The notes beneath the pieces were generated by a model. That model had not been told where the DNA came from and searched no databases. It saw nothing but the letters and a program-made list of their open reading frames with translations. Shown here piece by piece: positions 18,209 through 25,547 of a DNA stretch of 64,000 nt (the first letter of the stretch is position 1; the number at the start of each line of letters is the position of its first letter). The translations under genes were made by a program, and so were the position numbers. Origin of the DNA: Clostridium_AW malenominatum (lineage in GTDB: Bacteria > Bacillota > Clostridia > Clostridiales > Clostridiaceae); assembly GCF_039521365.1 (NCBI RefSeq), contig NZ_BAAACF010000001.1:558001-622000 (forward strand), given 5' to 3'.

Positions 18209-19459
18209 ATGAAGATTTTAATAATAGGTTCTGGTGGAAGAGAACATGCTATAGCTTGGAAGGTTTCACAAAATCCTTCTGTAGAAAAAATATACTGTGC
18301 ACCTGGAAATGGGGGAACAGCTTTAGAAGAAAAATGTGAAAATATAAATTTAAGGGAAATAGAAGAATTACTCTCCTTTGCATTGGAGGAAAAAATAGAT
18401 TTAACCATAGTAGGACCAGAAGTGTTTTTATGTGAGGGTATAGTGGATGAATTTAAAGATAAAGGACTTAAAATATTTGGACCTTCAAAAGAAGGAGCTA
18501 AACTTGAGGGAAGTAAAAGCTTTGCAAAAGACTTTATGAAAAAATATGGTGTAAAGACCGCAGCTTACGAAGTATTTACTGAGGTTGAAAAGGCTATTAG
18601 TTATTTAAAAGAATGTGACTACCCTGTGGTAATTAAGGCTGATGGATTGGCAGCAGGTAAAGGGGTTGTAATTGCTAGTACCTTAGAGGAAGCAGAAGAT
18701 ACAATAAACTCCTTTATACTAGACGATATATTTGAAGGCTCAGGGAAAACCGTAGTTATAGAAGAGTTTCTTCAAGGAGTGGAGGCGTCAATTTTATCCA
18801 TAACCGATGGAGAAACCATAATACCTTTTATATCTGCTAAGGATCATAAAAAGATTTTTGATGGAGAAAAGGGGCCTAATACTGGTGGCATGGGAGTTAT
18901 AGCACCAAATCCATATTGCAGCGAAGAGGTAATGAAGGAATTTGAGGAAAATATAATGAAATCTACCCTTAAGGGAATAAAAGAGGAAGGCATAGATTTC
19001 ATAGGAATTATATTTTTCGGTTTAATGATTACCTCTAAAGGGGTATATCTACTAGAATACAATGTGAGAATGGGGGATCCTGAAACTCAAGGGGTTCTAC
19101 CACTGATGGAAAGTGATTTTGTAGAATTAATAGAGAGAGCTTTAGATAAAAAACTAAAGGGTTTTAATGTAGAATGGAAAAATCTTAGTTCCTGTTGTGT
19201 TACGCTAGTTTCAGGAGGATATCCTGGAGAGTATAAAAAAGGCTTTCCTGTTACCTTAGAAGAGAGGGAAGATGGAGGTAAAAATTTTATTGCAGGAGCA
19301 GTATTTAAAGATGGAGAGTTAGTTACATCCGGTGGAAGAGTAGTAAATGTAACTGCTTTAGGAAAAAGCCTTGGAGAAGCTAGAGAGAGGGCTTATTCTA
19401 ATATTCATAAGGTTCACTTTGAAGGAGCATATTTTAGAAAAGATATAGGGGAAATTTAA
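18209..19459 (+). CDS. purD: Phosphoribosylamine-glycine ligase
   Basis: PurD joins glycine to phosphoribosylamine (second step) with ATP. The N-terminal LIIGSGGREHAIAW, the ATP-grasp segment KADGLAAGKGVVIA and the metal-binding EYNVRMGDPETQ are all present. A TTG at 18203 is in frame, but AGGAGGA at 18194-18200 is only 2 bp from it and 8 bp from the ATG at 18209, so the ATG (416 residues) is preferred. It is the last gene of the operon and is followed by a strong terminator. Confidence 0.96.
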   Translation: MKILIIGSGGREHAIAWKVSQNPSVEKIYCAPGNGGTALEEKCENINLREIEELLSFALEEKIDLTIVGPEVFLCEGIVDEFKDKGLKIFGPSKEGAKLEGSKSFAKDFMKKYGVKTAAYEVFTEVEKAISYLKECDYPVVIKADGLAAGKGVVIASTLEEAEDTINSFILDDIFEGSGKTVVIEEFLQGVEASILSITDGETIIPFISAKDHKKIFDGEKGPNTGGMGVIAPNPYCSEEVMKEFEENIMKSTLKGIKEEGIDFIGIIFFGLMITSKGVYLLEYNVRMGDPETQGVLPLMESDFVELIERALDKKLKGFNVEWKNLSSCCVTLVSGGYPGEYKKGFPVTLEEREDGGKNFIAGAVFKDGELVTSGGRVVNVTALGKSLGEARERAYSNIHKVHFEGAYFRKDIGEI

Positions 19460-19461
19460 GT

Positions 19462-19505
19462 AAAAATACACGCCAAATTATGTTGTAGGCGTGTATTTTT
19501 GTTTT
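19462..19505 (+). terminator. Terminator of the purine operon
   Basis: A perfect 13-bp stem (19462-19474 with 19488-19500) has a 13-nt loop. The T tract is part of the 3' arm and continues after it. Confidence 0.9.
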
Positions 19506-19564
19506 GAATATGCAATTATAGTGTATAATTAATGTAAGAATTAATAAGGATGGGAGGGAGAACT

Positions 19565-20971
19565 TTGAAAAAGTACCTAGTAAATTTAGAGGGAATTGGA
19601 ATTCCTAAATACAAAAAAATTGCAATTCATATTAAAAAATTAATAGATGAAAATAAAATAAAAGATGGAGAGAAGCTTCCCCCTATAAGAAAATTAGCGG
19701 AAGAATTAAATGTAAACAATGTAACTATTGTTAATGCTTATAATAAATTAGAGAGTGAAGGATACGCTGTTCAGAAGATAGGAAGCGGTACCTATGCTAA
19801 GAGAAAAGAAGTGGCAATAAATTTCAAGAAGAAATATAGTAATGTGGTGAGAAGAATAAGCAGTGAAAAGCTTAGAAATTATATAGACTTTTCAGGGGAA
19901 GCTGCCAGTAGTGAGCTCTTTTCTGTATCTTCCTTTAAAGAAGTTATTAATAAAGTATTAGATAGAGATGGTACGGAGGCATTAGTTTATCAAGAGGCTC
20001 TAGGTTATGAAGGGCTTAGGGAAAGTATAGATAAATATTTTTGGAGAAATAGTGTAGATAGTGATAATATTTTAATTGTTTCAGGTGCACAGCAAGGGAT
20101 TGATATAGTGTCTAAGGCTTTGATAAATGTAAATGATAATGTAGTAGTTGAAAAGCCAACTTATGGAGGGGCTTTAACAGTCTTTAAGTGGAGGAGAGCA
20201 AATGTTGTTGAAATAGAATTACAAGAAGATGGAATGGATTTAGATGAATTAGAAAAAGTTTTGAAGAAAAATAAGATAAAATGTGTTTATATAATGAGTT
20301 ATTTTCAAAACCCCACAGGAATTAGCTATAGTAGCATTAAGAAAAGAAGATTATTAAATATGGCAGAAATTTATGATTTTTACATTATAGAAGATGATTA
20401 CTTATCTGAACTAATATATAATGGTGATGAATATGTAAGCTTTAAGAGCATGGACACCAATGATAGGGTCATATATATAAAGAGTTTTTCTAAGATATTT
20501 CTTCCAGGTATAAGATTAGGTTATCTTATAAGTCCCCATGATTTTAAAGAAAATATACAAAATTCTAAGGTGAATACAGATATTGCCACCTCTAGCTTAA
20601 TGCAAAGAGTTTTAGATATGTATATAAAGGACGGAATGTGGAAAGGGCATATAAAGAAGCTAAATGAAATTTACAGAGAGAGGTATGAATTTTTTAGAAA
20701 TGCCTTAGAGGCTTTAGAAGAATATGTAGATTTTATACTTCCTGGTGGAGGGCTTCACTTTTATGTGAAAATTAAAGAGGGGCTTATAGATAGTATGGAA
20801 TTGTTTTATCAGTGCGAAAAAGACGGGGTATTAATAACTCCAGGAATAATTTTTTACAAAAACCCTAAAGAAGGAAAAGAGTACTTTAGGCTTAGTTTTT
20901 CACAAACGGATTTATATTCTATTGAAAAGGGATTGGGAATAATTAAAAATATATTTAAACAGTGTAAATAG
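19565..20971 (+). CDS. MocR-type regulator: GntR helix-turn-helix fused to class I aminotransferase
   Basis: The 468-residue product has an N-terminal GntR winged helix (residues ~1-75, with LPPIRKLAEELNVN and ESEGY) joined to a fold-type I aminotransferase domain (~100-468). The PLP Lys is in IKSFSKIFLPGIRLGY, and the PLP-contacting FQNPTG and EDDY are present. MocR regulators sense PLP, GABA, taurine or amino acids; the effector here is unknown. An upstream ATG at 19550 is in frame but its binding site touches it. GGGAGGGAG sits at the right distance from the TTG at 19565, so TTG is preferred. No pyridoxine or GABA genes are nearby, so the target is probably remote. Confidence 0.9.
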   Translation: MKKYLVNLEGIGIPKYKKIAIHIKKLIDENKIKDGEKLPPIRKLAEELNVNNVTIVNAYNKLESEGYAVQKIGSGTYAKRKEVAINFKKKYSNVVRRISSEKLRNYIDFSGEAASSELFSVSSFKEVINKVLDRDGTEALVYQEALGYEGLRESIDKYFWRNSVDSDNILIVSGAQQGIDIVSKALINVNDNVVVEKPTYGGALTVFKWRRANVVEIELQEDGMDLDELEKVLKKNKIKCVYIMSYFQNPTGISYSSIKKRRLLNMAEIYDFYIIEDDYLSELIYNGDEYVSFKSMDTNDRVIYIKSFSKIFLPGIRLGYLISPHDFKENIQNSKVNTDIATSSLMQRVLDMYIKDGMWKGHIKKLNEIYRERYEFFRNALEALEEYVDFILPGGGLHFYVKIKEGLIDSMELFYQCEKDGVLITPGIIFYKNPKEGKEYFRLSFSQTDLYSIEKGLGIIKNIFKQCK

Positions 20972-20983
20972 GGAGAGAGAATT

Positions 20984-21649
20984 TTGAATAAAGGTTTAAT
21001 AAATTTACAATGGGATAAAATTGAAAGCTATTCTGAAGAAGAAATTACATACTTTTTATTTCTAGAAGGAAAAGGAATTGAAGCTATTTGCAAAATTAGA
21101 AATATAACAAAGGAAATAGCTCAAAGTCACATTATAGAAGGGAAAATAAAGTATGGCATATTAGCTAAAAGTGAAAATGAAAAAGAATTATTAAGAAATA
21201 TTTCTAAAGCAGGTAAAAATGATAAACTAGAAATAATTAATTCTATTGGAGAAGGAATGAAAAATAACCTTATAAATTATATAAAAAATAACTATGTAGA
21301 AATGTATCCTAAGGAAAAGGAAACGGCTATATGGATTATTGGAGAATTAAAAGAAATAAGTTGCAAGGATATATTATTGAAGGCTTCTGTTCACAAATTT
21401 GTGAATGTAAGAAGAATGGCAATTTCAGCTATGAGTAAAATAGAAGATATAAGTTTAGAAATGCCTTTAATTAGGGCGTTAGAGGATGAAAACCCTCAGG
21501 TAGTGCTTTATGCAATAACTGGATTAAGCAAGTTAAATAGTGAAAAAGCCTATGATAAGATAAAAGTAATATTAGAAACTTCACCAAAGGAATATTTAAA
21601 AAGAGCGGCTTTAAAATACATGGAGGAATTTGAAAAATGGCGTATTTAA
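20984..21649 (+). CDS. HEAT-repeat protein
   Basis: The 221-residue cytoplasmic protein has a TTG start (GGGAGAGAG upstream). The N-terminal part (~1-70) is helical with an HTH-like IEAICKIRNITKEIAQSHI segment. Residues ~75-215 form alpha-solenoid repeats of the HEAT/PBS-lyase type, with units around VRRMAISAMSKI, PQVVLYAITGLSKL and LKRAALKYMEEF. Such solenoids are protein-binding scaffolds; no catalytic site is visible. It follows the MocR gene by 12 bp and overlaps the next gene by 13 bp, so the three are likely co-transcribed. Confidence 0.8.
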   Translation: MNKGLINLQWDKIESYSEEEITYFLFLEGKGIEAICKIRNITKEIAQSHIIEGKIKYGILAKSENEKELLRNISKAGKNDKLEIINSIGEGMKNNLINYIKNNYVEMYPKEKETAIWIIGELKEISCKDILLKASVHKFVNVRRMAISAMSKIEDISLEMPLIRALEDENPQVVLYAITGLSKLNSEKAYDKIKVILETSPKEYLKRAALKYMEEFEKWRI

Positions 21650-22281
21650 CTATTAAAGATGAGGTAAGTTCACAATTTGAAGAAAAAAAATCAATATTTA
21701 TAGGTCATGCTAAAAGAGTTTATACTGAAGATGAAGCTAAAGAATTTGTGAATAAAATAAAGAGTGAGCATAATCAAGCCACTCATAATGTCTATGCCTA
21801 TATTATAGGAGAAAATATGGGAATTCAAAGATATAGTGATGATGGAGAACCCCAGGGAACAGCTGGAGTACCAGTATTAGATGTTATTAAGAAAAATGGC
21901 ATAACTAATACCGCTGTGGTTGTTACAAGGTACTTTGGGGGGATTCTACTAGGAAAAGGAGGACTCGTTAGAGCCTATAGTAAAGGTGCAGCTGAAGCTA
22001 TTAAGGATGCAGGCGTGGTAGAAAGAGTAAAAGGATATGCACTACATATTTTTATAGATTATGACCTTCTAGGAAAAATTCAGTATTTATGCGGACAAAA
22101 TAACTGGCATATAGAAGACACTATATATACTGATAAGGTGGAAATCATAATCTTATGTACAGAAGATTCAGGAGAAATAATAAAAAAGGAAGTAGTTCAG
22201 TGTACTTCAGGAAAAGGTGAATTCACAAAAGATGAAGAGAGATATTATTTCAAAATTGAAAATAGATTATATGAAGAATAA
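21637..22281 (+). CDS. YigZ/IMPACT family protein
   Basis: The 214-residue product has an N-terminal IMPACT (UPF0029) domain, residues ~1-125. Its signature AYIIGE...QRYSDDGEPQGTAG and TRYFGGILLGKGGLVRAYS are clear. A C-terminal DUF1949-like ferredoxin fold (~140-214) follows. In eukaryotes IMPACT modulates Gcn2; the bacterial role is unsettled, with links to translation proposed. The start is inside the end of the HEAT-repeat gene with TGGAGGA just before it. Family identity is firm, function open. Confidence 0.92.
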   Translation: MAYLTIKDEVSSQFEEKKSIFIGHAKRVYTEDEAKEFVNKIKSEHNQATHNVYAYIIGENMGIQRYSDDGEPQGTAGVPVLDVIKKNGITNTAVVVTRYFGGILLGKGGLVRAYSKGAAEAIKDAGVVERVKGYALHIFIDYDLLGKIQYLCGQNNWHIEDTIYTDKVEIIILCTEDSGEIIKKEVVQCTSGKGEFTKDEERYYFKIENRLYEE

Positions 22282-22285
22282 AAAT

Positions 22286-22315
22286 TTGAGTTTATATAGG
22301 GCAATATGGTATAAT
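22286..22315 (+). promoter_or_regulatory. Probable promoter of the yebC-family gene
   Basis: TTGAGT (22286-22291) and consensus TATAAT (22310-22315) are 18 bp apart, directly after the YigZ stop. A start about 7 bp later would place the whole composite palindromic element below in a leader of about 200 nt. Confidence 0.6.
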
Positions 22316-22330
22316 ATTTTCGGTTTTTAG

Positions 22331-22505
22331 AAAAATTACGTAGTAATTTTTCAGATATCTAGATAACTAGATTTTTAGATTTATAGATATTGTGAAAACT
22401 CCTGAGGAGTTTTATTATTAAAGAAATTCCGTGAGAATTTCCCCATTATCTAATCATCTAAACATCTATGGATCTAAACATCTGAAAAGTTGCGTCGCAA
22501 CTTTT
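22331..22505. repeat. 175-bp symmetric composite palindromic element
   Basis: The element is symmetric about 22418. Four short hairpins lie at 22331-22351 (9-bp stem, loop GTA), 22395-22413 (8 bp, loop TGA), 22423-22441 (7 bp, 5-nt loop) and 22485-22505 (9 bp, loop GTC). Between the outer and inner hairpins lie 8-bp tandem repeats: TAGATNNN units at 22352, 22360, 22368, 22376 and 22384 (first is CAGAT), and their reverse ATCTANNN at 22448, 22456, 22464, 22472 and 22480 (last is ATCTG). The two outer hairpins differ at A-T versus G-C positions that keep each local stem paired. It lies in the 5' leader of the yebC-family gene. Function is unknown; it could be an RNA structure or a non-autonomous repeat. 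Confidence 0.9.
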
Positions 22506-22527
22506 AAAGTTTAAGGAGGAGAAAAAT

Positions 22528-23268
22528 ATGTCAGGACATTCTAAGTGGCATAATATACAAAATAAAAAGGGGAAAGCAGATGCTAAGAGAGGGAAGATAT
22601 TCACTAAAATAGGGAAAGAATTAGCTCTTGCATCTAAAAATGGTGGTGCTAATCCTGAAACTAATAGTAAGTTAAGAGACGTTATTGCAAAAGCAAAAGC
22701 AAATAATATGCCTCAAGATACTATGATGAGAGCAATCAAAAAGGGCGCTGGAGAATTAGAAAACGTAAATTATGAAGAAATAACTTATGAAGGATATGGT
22801 CCTTTTGGAGTTGCAGTAATAGTAGCTGCTTTAACTGATAATAAAAATAGAACAGCAGGTAATGTAAGACCAGCTTTCACAAAATTCGGTGGAAACCTTG
22901 GAGCTAATGGTTGTGTAGGATGGATGTTCCAACAAAAAGGACAAATAGTAATTGAAAGAAAAGAAGATATGGATGAAGAAGAAATAATGATGGCAGCAAT
23001 AGAAGCTGGAGCAGAAGACTTTCAACCATCAGAAGAAGTATTTGAAATAATAACTTCCGTTGAAGATTTTGGAGGGGTAAGAGAAACTTTAGAGGGAATG
23101 GGCTTTGAGTTCTTATCAGCGGAGTTTACAATGATTCCAGATACTACAGTTAGTCTTTCTATGGAAGAATCTGAAACTATACAAAAACTTATAGATAAAC
23201 TAGAAGATGATGATGATGTTCAAAACGTTTGGCATAATGGAGAATTCCCAGAAGAATTCGAAGGGTAA
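22528..23268 (+). CDS. YebC/PmpR family regulator (TACO1-like)
   Basis: The 246-residue protein begins with the hallmark SGHSKWHNIQ and carries KGKADAKRGKIFTK and later DVIAKAKANNMP and YEGYGPFGVA, typical of YebC. The family has been described as DNA-binding transcription regulators and, more recently, as ribosome-associated factors that ease translation of proline-rich stretches, like mitochondrial TACO1. AAGGAGGAG precedes the ATG. It appears monocistronic, with the palindromic element ahead and a terminator behind. An acidic run near residues 228-232 (DDDDD-like) is typical of the C-terminal domain. Confidence 0.96.
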   Translation: MSGHSKWHNIQNKKGKADAKRGKIFTKIGKELALASKNGGANPETNSKLRDVIAKAKANNMPQDTMMRAIKKGAGELENVNYEEITYEGYGPFGVAVIVAALTDNKNRTAGNVRPAFTKFGGNLGANGCVGWMFQQKGQIVIERKEDMDEEEIMMAAIEAGAEDFQPSEEVFEIITSVEDFGGVRETLEGMGFEFLSAEFTMIPDTTVSLSMEESETIQKLIDKLEDDDDVQNVWHNGEFPEEFEG

Positions 23269-23298
23269 GAAGTTCCTCAATGAGGAATTTCTTTTTTT
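23269..23298 (+). terminator. Terminator of the yebC-family gene
   Basis: A 10-bp stem with one wobble (23269-23278 with 23282-23291) and a 3-nt loop AAT is followed by seven T. The stem core and triloop resemble the hairpins of the composite palindromic element. Confidence 0.88.
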
Positions 23299-23373
23299 TA
23301 TTTAAAATTATTAAATAAAAAGGAATTTATTTATTTTTGTAGAATAAAAATAAATAAGGAATGAGGTGAAGCT

Positions 23374-23880
23374 ATGTTAGACTTAAATGTACAGTGGCAG
23401 AATATAAAAGTTGTGAATATTCAAAAAAATGACGTAGATGATATAAAAAAATGGCTTTATAAACAGAGTGAATTTGCGGAAGAAAGTGTATATCCCATAG
23501 AAGTAAGCGAATTGTACGATAGATTTTTAGAATATTATATAAGTGAAAATGAATTTTTTAGTAAAATACAGTTTGAAAACAAGACCATAGGTATACTGAA
23601 AGGAAGAGTGGAATTTAAAAACCCCTCAGAGGCCTGGATATGGTGTTTAATGATAGATTATGAATATAGAGGAAAAGGTATTGGAAGTAGAGTAATTGAT
23701 GAGGTTAATAGTTATTTAAATAGAGAATATAATATAGAGTATTTTTATACAACAGTTATGAGAGATAGTTTCAGAACCATAGAATTTCTTAAAAAAAACG
23801 GATACAAAATTAAAAGAGTTTCTAAAAATTATTATGACATAAATGGCAAACAAATGGATATGCTCATTTTAAAAAAATAA
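23374..23880 (+). CDS. GNAT-family N-acetyltransferase
   Basis: The 168-residue product fits the GNAT fold. The acetyl-CoA pyrophosphate loop is YRGKGIGSRVI at residues ~97-107, followed by FRTIEFLKKNGYK, the usual beta-strand 5/6 region. IWCLMIDYEYRGKG marks motif A. The substrate (small amine, antibiotic or protein N-terminus) cannot be told. GAGGTGAAGC precedes the ATG. It is followed 17 bp later by the LUD protein, so the two may share a transcript. Confidence 0.85.
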   Translation: MLDLNVQWQNIKVVNIQKNDVDDIKKWLYKQSEFAEESVYPIEVSELYDRFLEYYISENEFFSKIQFENKTIGILKGRVEFKNPSEAWIWCLMIDYEYRGKGIGSRVIDEVNSYLNREYNIEYFYTTVMRDSFRTIEFLKKNGYKIKRVSKNYYDINGKQMDMLILKK

Positions 23881-23896
23881 TTTGGAGGGGATTTGA

Positions 23897-24538
23897 GTGG
23901 ACAAGAATCTTTTATGGTATTTAGAGAAGAAAGTTCAAAGGACTATTGAAGGATTAAAGAAAAATAATATGGAAGGATATTATGTTAAAGATGAAGTAGA
24001 GTTAAAAGAAAAGTTAAAGGAATTGTTAAAACAAAATTCAACAGTTACAGTTGGTGGCTCAATGACTTTGTTTGAAACAGGAGTCATTGATTACTTAAGA
24101 AGTGGAGAATATAATTTTTTAGATAGATATGATGAGGAATTATCTCCAGCGGACCTAAAGAAACTATATAGGGATGCTATTTCAGCAGATACCTATATTT
24201 GTAGTACAAATGCTTTGACTGAATCAGGTGAGCTATATAACATTGATGGGAGAGGCAATAGAGTGGCAGCAATGATGTTTGGTCCTGATCAAGTAATTAT
24301 AATAGCAGGAGTTAATAAGATAGTAAAAAATCTAGAGGAAGCAGAAACTAGAATTAAAACATTAGCTGCTCCTGTGAATGCAAGAAGACTTAATAAAAAC
24401 ACCACTTGCGCTAAGTTAGGATATTGTGCTGAATGCACTACAGACGAAAGAATATGCAGTGCCTATGTAGTTTTAAAAAGACAGCTAATTAAAGGAAGAA
24501 TAAAAGTAATAATTGTTGGTAAAGAATTAGGGTATTAA
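23897..24538 (+). CDS. LUD-domain protein (lactate-utilization LutC/YkgG family)
   Basis: The 213-residue cytoplasmic protein is of the LUD family. The conserved GGSMTLFETG (residues ~52-61), the DTYICSTNALTESGEL region and the PDQVIIIAGVNKIV stretch are clear. The C-terminal part carries four or more Cys (TTCAKLGYCAECTTDERIC), unusual for plain LutC and suggestive of a bound metal or Fe-S centre. LutC-type proteins support L-lactate oxidation with LutA and LutB, but those partners are absent here, so this stand-alone clostridial version may do something else. The start is GTG with GGAGGGG upstream. Confidence 0.85.
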   Translation: MDKNLLWYLEKKVQRTIEGLKKNNMEGYYVKDEVELKEKLKELLKQNSTVTVGGSMTLFETGVIDYLRSGEYNFLDRYDEELSPADLKKLYRDAISADTYICSTNALTESGELYNIDGRGNRVAAMMFGPDQVIIIAGVNKIVKNLEEAETRIKTLAAPVNARRLNKNTTCAKLGYCAECTTDERICSAYVVLKRQLIKGRIKVIIVGKELGY

Positions 24539-24544
24539 TTATAA

Positions 24545-24576
24545 GGGTATTAAGTGTACTGCTTAATACCCTCTTT
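24545..24576 (+). terminator. Terminator after the LUD-domain gene
   Basis: A perfect 10-bp stem GGGTATTAAG/CTTAATACCC (24545-24554 with 24562-24571) and a 7-nt loop are followed by TCTTTT. Confidence 0.88.
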
Positions 24577-24659
24577 TATGAAAATACATTGTTATACGAT
24601 TAAAATACATAAAAGTTCTATAAATAAATAGATAATTCTTAAAAATTTCTTAAATATTG

Positions 24660-24689
24660 TTGACTTTATATTACAATTTCAATTATAAT
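24660..24689 (+). promoter_or_regulatory. Promoter of the riboswitch-NlpC/P60 unit
   Basis: TTGACT (24660-24665) and TATAAT (24684-24689) are 18 bp apart, close to the vegetative consensus. Transcription would begin just before the riboswitch. Confidence 0.7.
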
Positions 24690-24692
24690 GGA

Positions 24693-24831
24693 AGAGGTGC
24701 TGAATCTTAAGATTATCTTAAGTACGGAGGAACCAGTTAAAAAGGGGTTAATCTTAGCAATATATTAATACTGCTAAGTAGGGTAACCTTTGCCCGAACC
24801 CGTCAGCTAACTTCGGAGGCAGGAAAGGTGG
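24693..24831 (+). ncRNA. Cyclic di-AMP riboswitch (ydaO-yuaA type)
   Basis: Conserved blocks of this aptamer appear in order: GGAGGAACCA, GGGGTTAATC, a variable hairpin (CTTAGCA...TGCTAAG), AGGGTAACC, then the hallmark CCCGAACCCGTCAGC at about 24793-24807 and GGAGGCAGG. The class binds c-di-AMP and usually switches off cell-wall hydrolase and osmotic genes when the ligand is abundant. The downstream NlpC/P60 gene is a typical target. Only a few bases separate the aptamer from the ribosome binding site AAGGTGGAAG and ATG, and no terminator hairpin lies between, so control is more likely at translation initiation. Confidence 0.92.
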
Positions 24832-24837
24832 AAGAAA

Positions 24838-25449
24838 ATGAATTTTTCAAGACAAAAGTTAAGTTCAATTGCAGTGTTTTTTCTATTATTTCTAGGATTG
24901 ACAATAATAAGAGTAGATTTTGTAAAAGCAGATGCAACTATTGATTTAAACAGCAAAGGAATGGCAGTAAGATCAGCTACAGTGAAAACAGACAAAGTTA
25001 TAATAGTTCCAAAGAAAAATGATGAGTCAAAGGGCTCTAATTCGGCGTCAGGAATGTCGGTTTCATACAGTAGAGGTGGAAGTGGAAGAAGTGATGTTGT
25101 GTCCTATGCCTATAATTTTTTAGGTAGACCCTATGTATGGGGAGCAGCAGGACCAAAAGCTTTCGACTGTTCAGGTTTCACTCAGTATGTTTACGCTGCA
25201 TTTGGAGTAGGAATGGGTCACTATACAGGAACACAGTTCGGAGTTGGACAATCGGTTAAGAAAAGTGAATTGTTAGCAGGTGACTTAGTGTTTTTTAATA
25301 CATATGGTAGTATATCCCATGTTGGTATATACATAGGGGGAGGACAATTTATTCATGCCTCTTCAGGAAGTGGAAAAGTTACCATAAGTGATCTTTCAGG
25401 AAGTTATTATGTTTCTAGATATGCAGGTGCTAGAAGAATACTTAGATAA
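24838..25449 (+). CDS. Secreted NlpC/P60 cell-wall hydrolase
   Basis: The 203-residue product has a signal peptide (residues ~1-32, hydrophobic core IAVFFLLFLGLTII, cleavage near VKADA). A Ser/Gly-rich linker (~60-85) and an NlpC/P60 endopeptidase domain (~85-203) follow. The catalytic residues are Cys111 in FDCSGF, His161 in SHVGIYIG and His173 in FIHASSG. Enzymes of this family cut D-Glu-diamino-acid bonds in peptidoglycan stem peptides. No SH3 or LysM wall-binding domain is seen. Expression is probably controlled by the c-di-AMP riboswitch, linking wall hydrolysis to turgor and wall status. Confidence 0.95.
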   Translation: MNFSRQKLSSIAVFFLLFLGLTIIRVDFVKADATIDLNSKGMAVRSATVKTDKVIIVPKKNDESKGSNSASGMSVSYSRGGSGRSDVVSYAYNFLGRPYVWGAAGPKAFDCSGFTQYVYAAFGVGMGHYTGTQFGVGQSVKKSELLAGDLVFFNTYGSISHVGIYIGGGQFIHASSGSGKVTISDLSGSYYVSRYAGARRILR

Positions 25450-25456
25450 TTATTTG

Positions 25457-25485
25457 CCCCACAAATTATGTGGGGTTTATTTTTT
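25457..25485 (+). terminator. Terminator of the NlpC/P60 gene
   Basis: A CCCCACA/TGTGGGG stem (25457-25463 with 25469-25475) with a 5-nt loop is followed by TTTATTTTTT. Confidence 0.88.
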
Positions 25486-25547
25486 AGTGTCATAAAAATC
25501 CCAAGTTATAAATATTATTTATAGAGATAATATTTTAAAACGGGGTG

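Noticed and set aside
22352..22484. The 8-bp periodic TAGATNNN/ATCTANNN runs considered as a CRISPR array
   Set aside because: Units are only 8 bp with 3 variable bases and there are no 25-40 bp repeats or spacers, and no cas genes are near.
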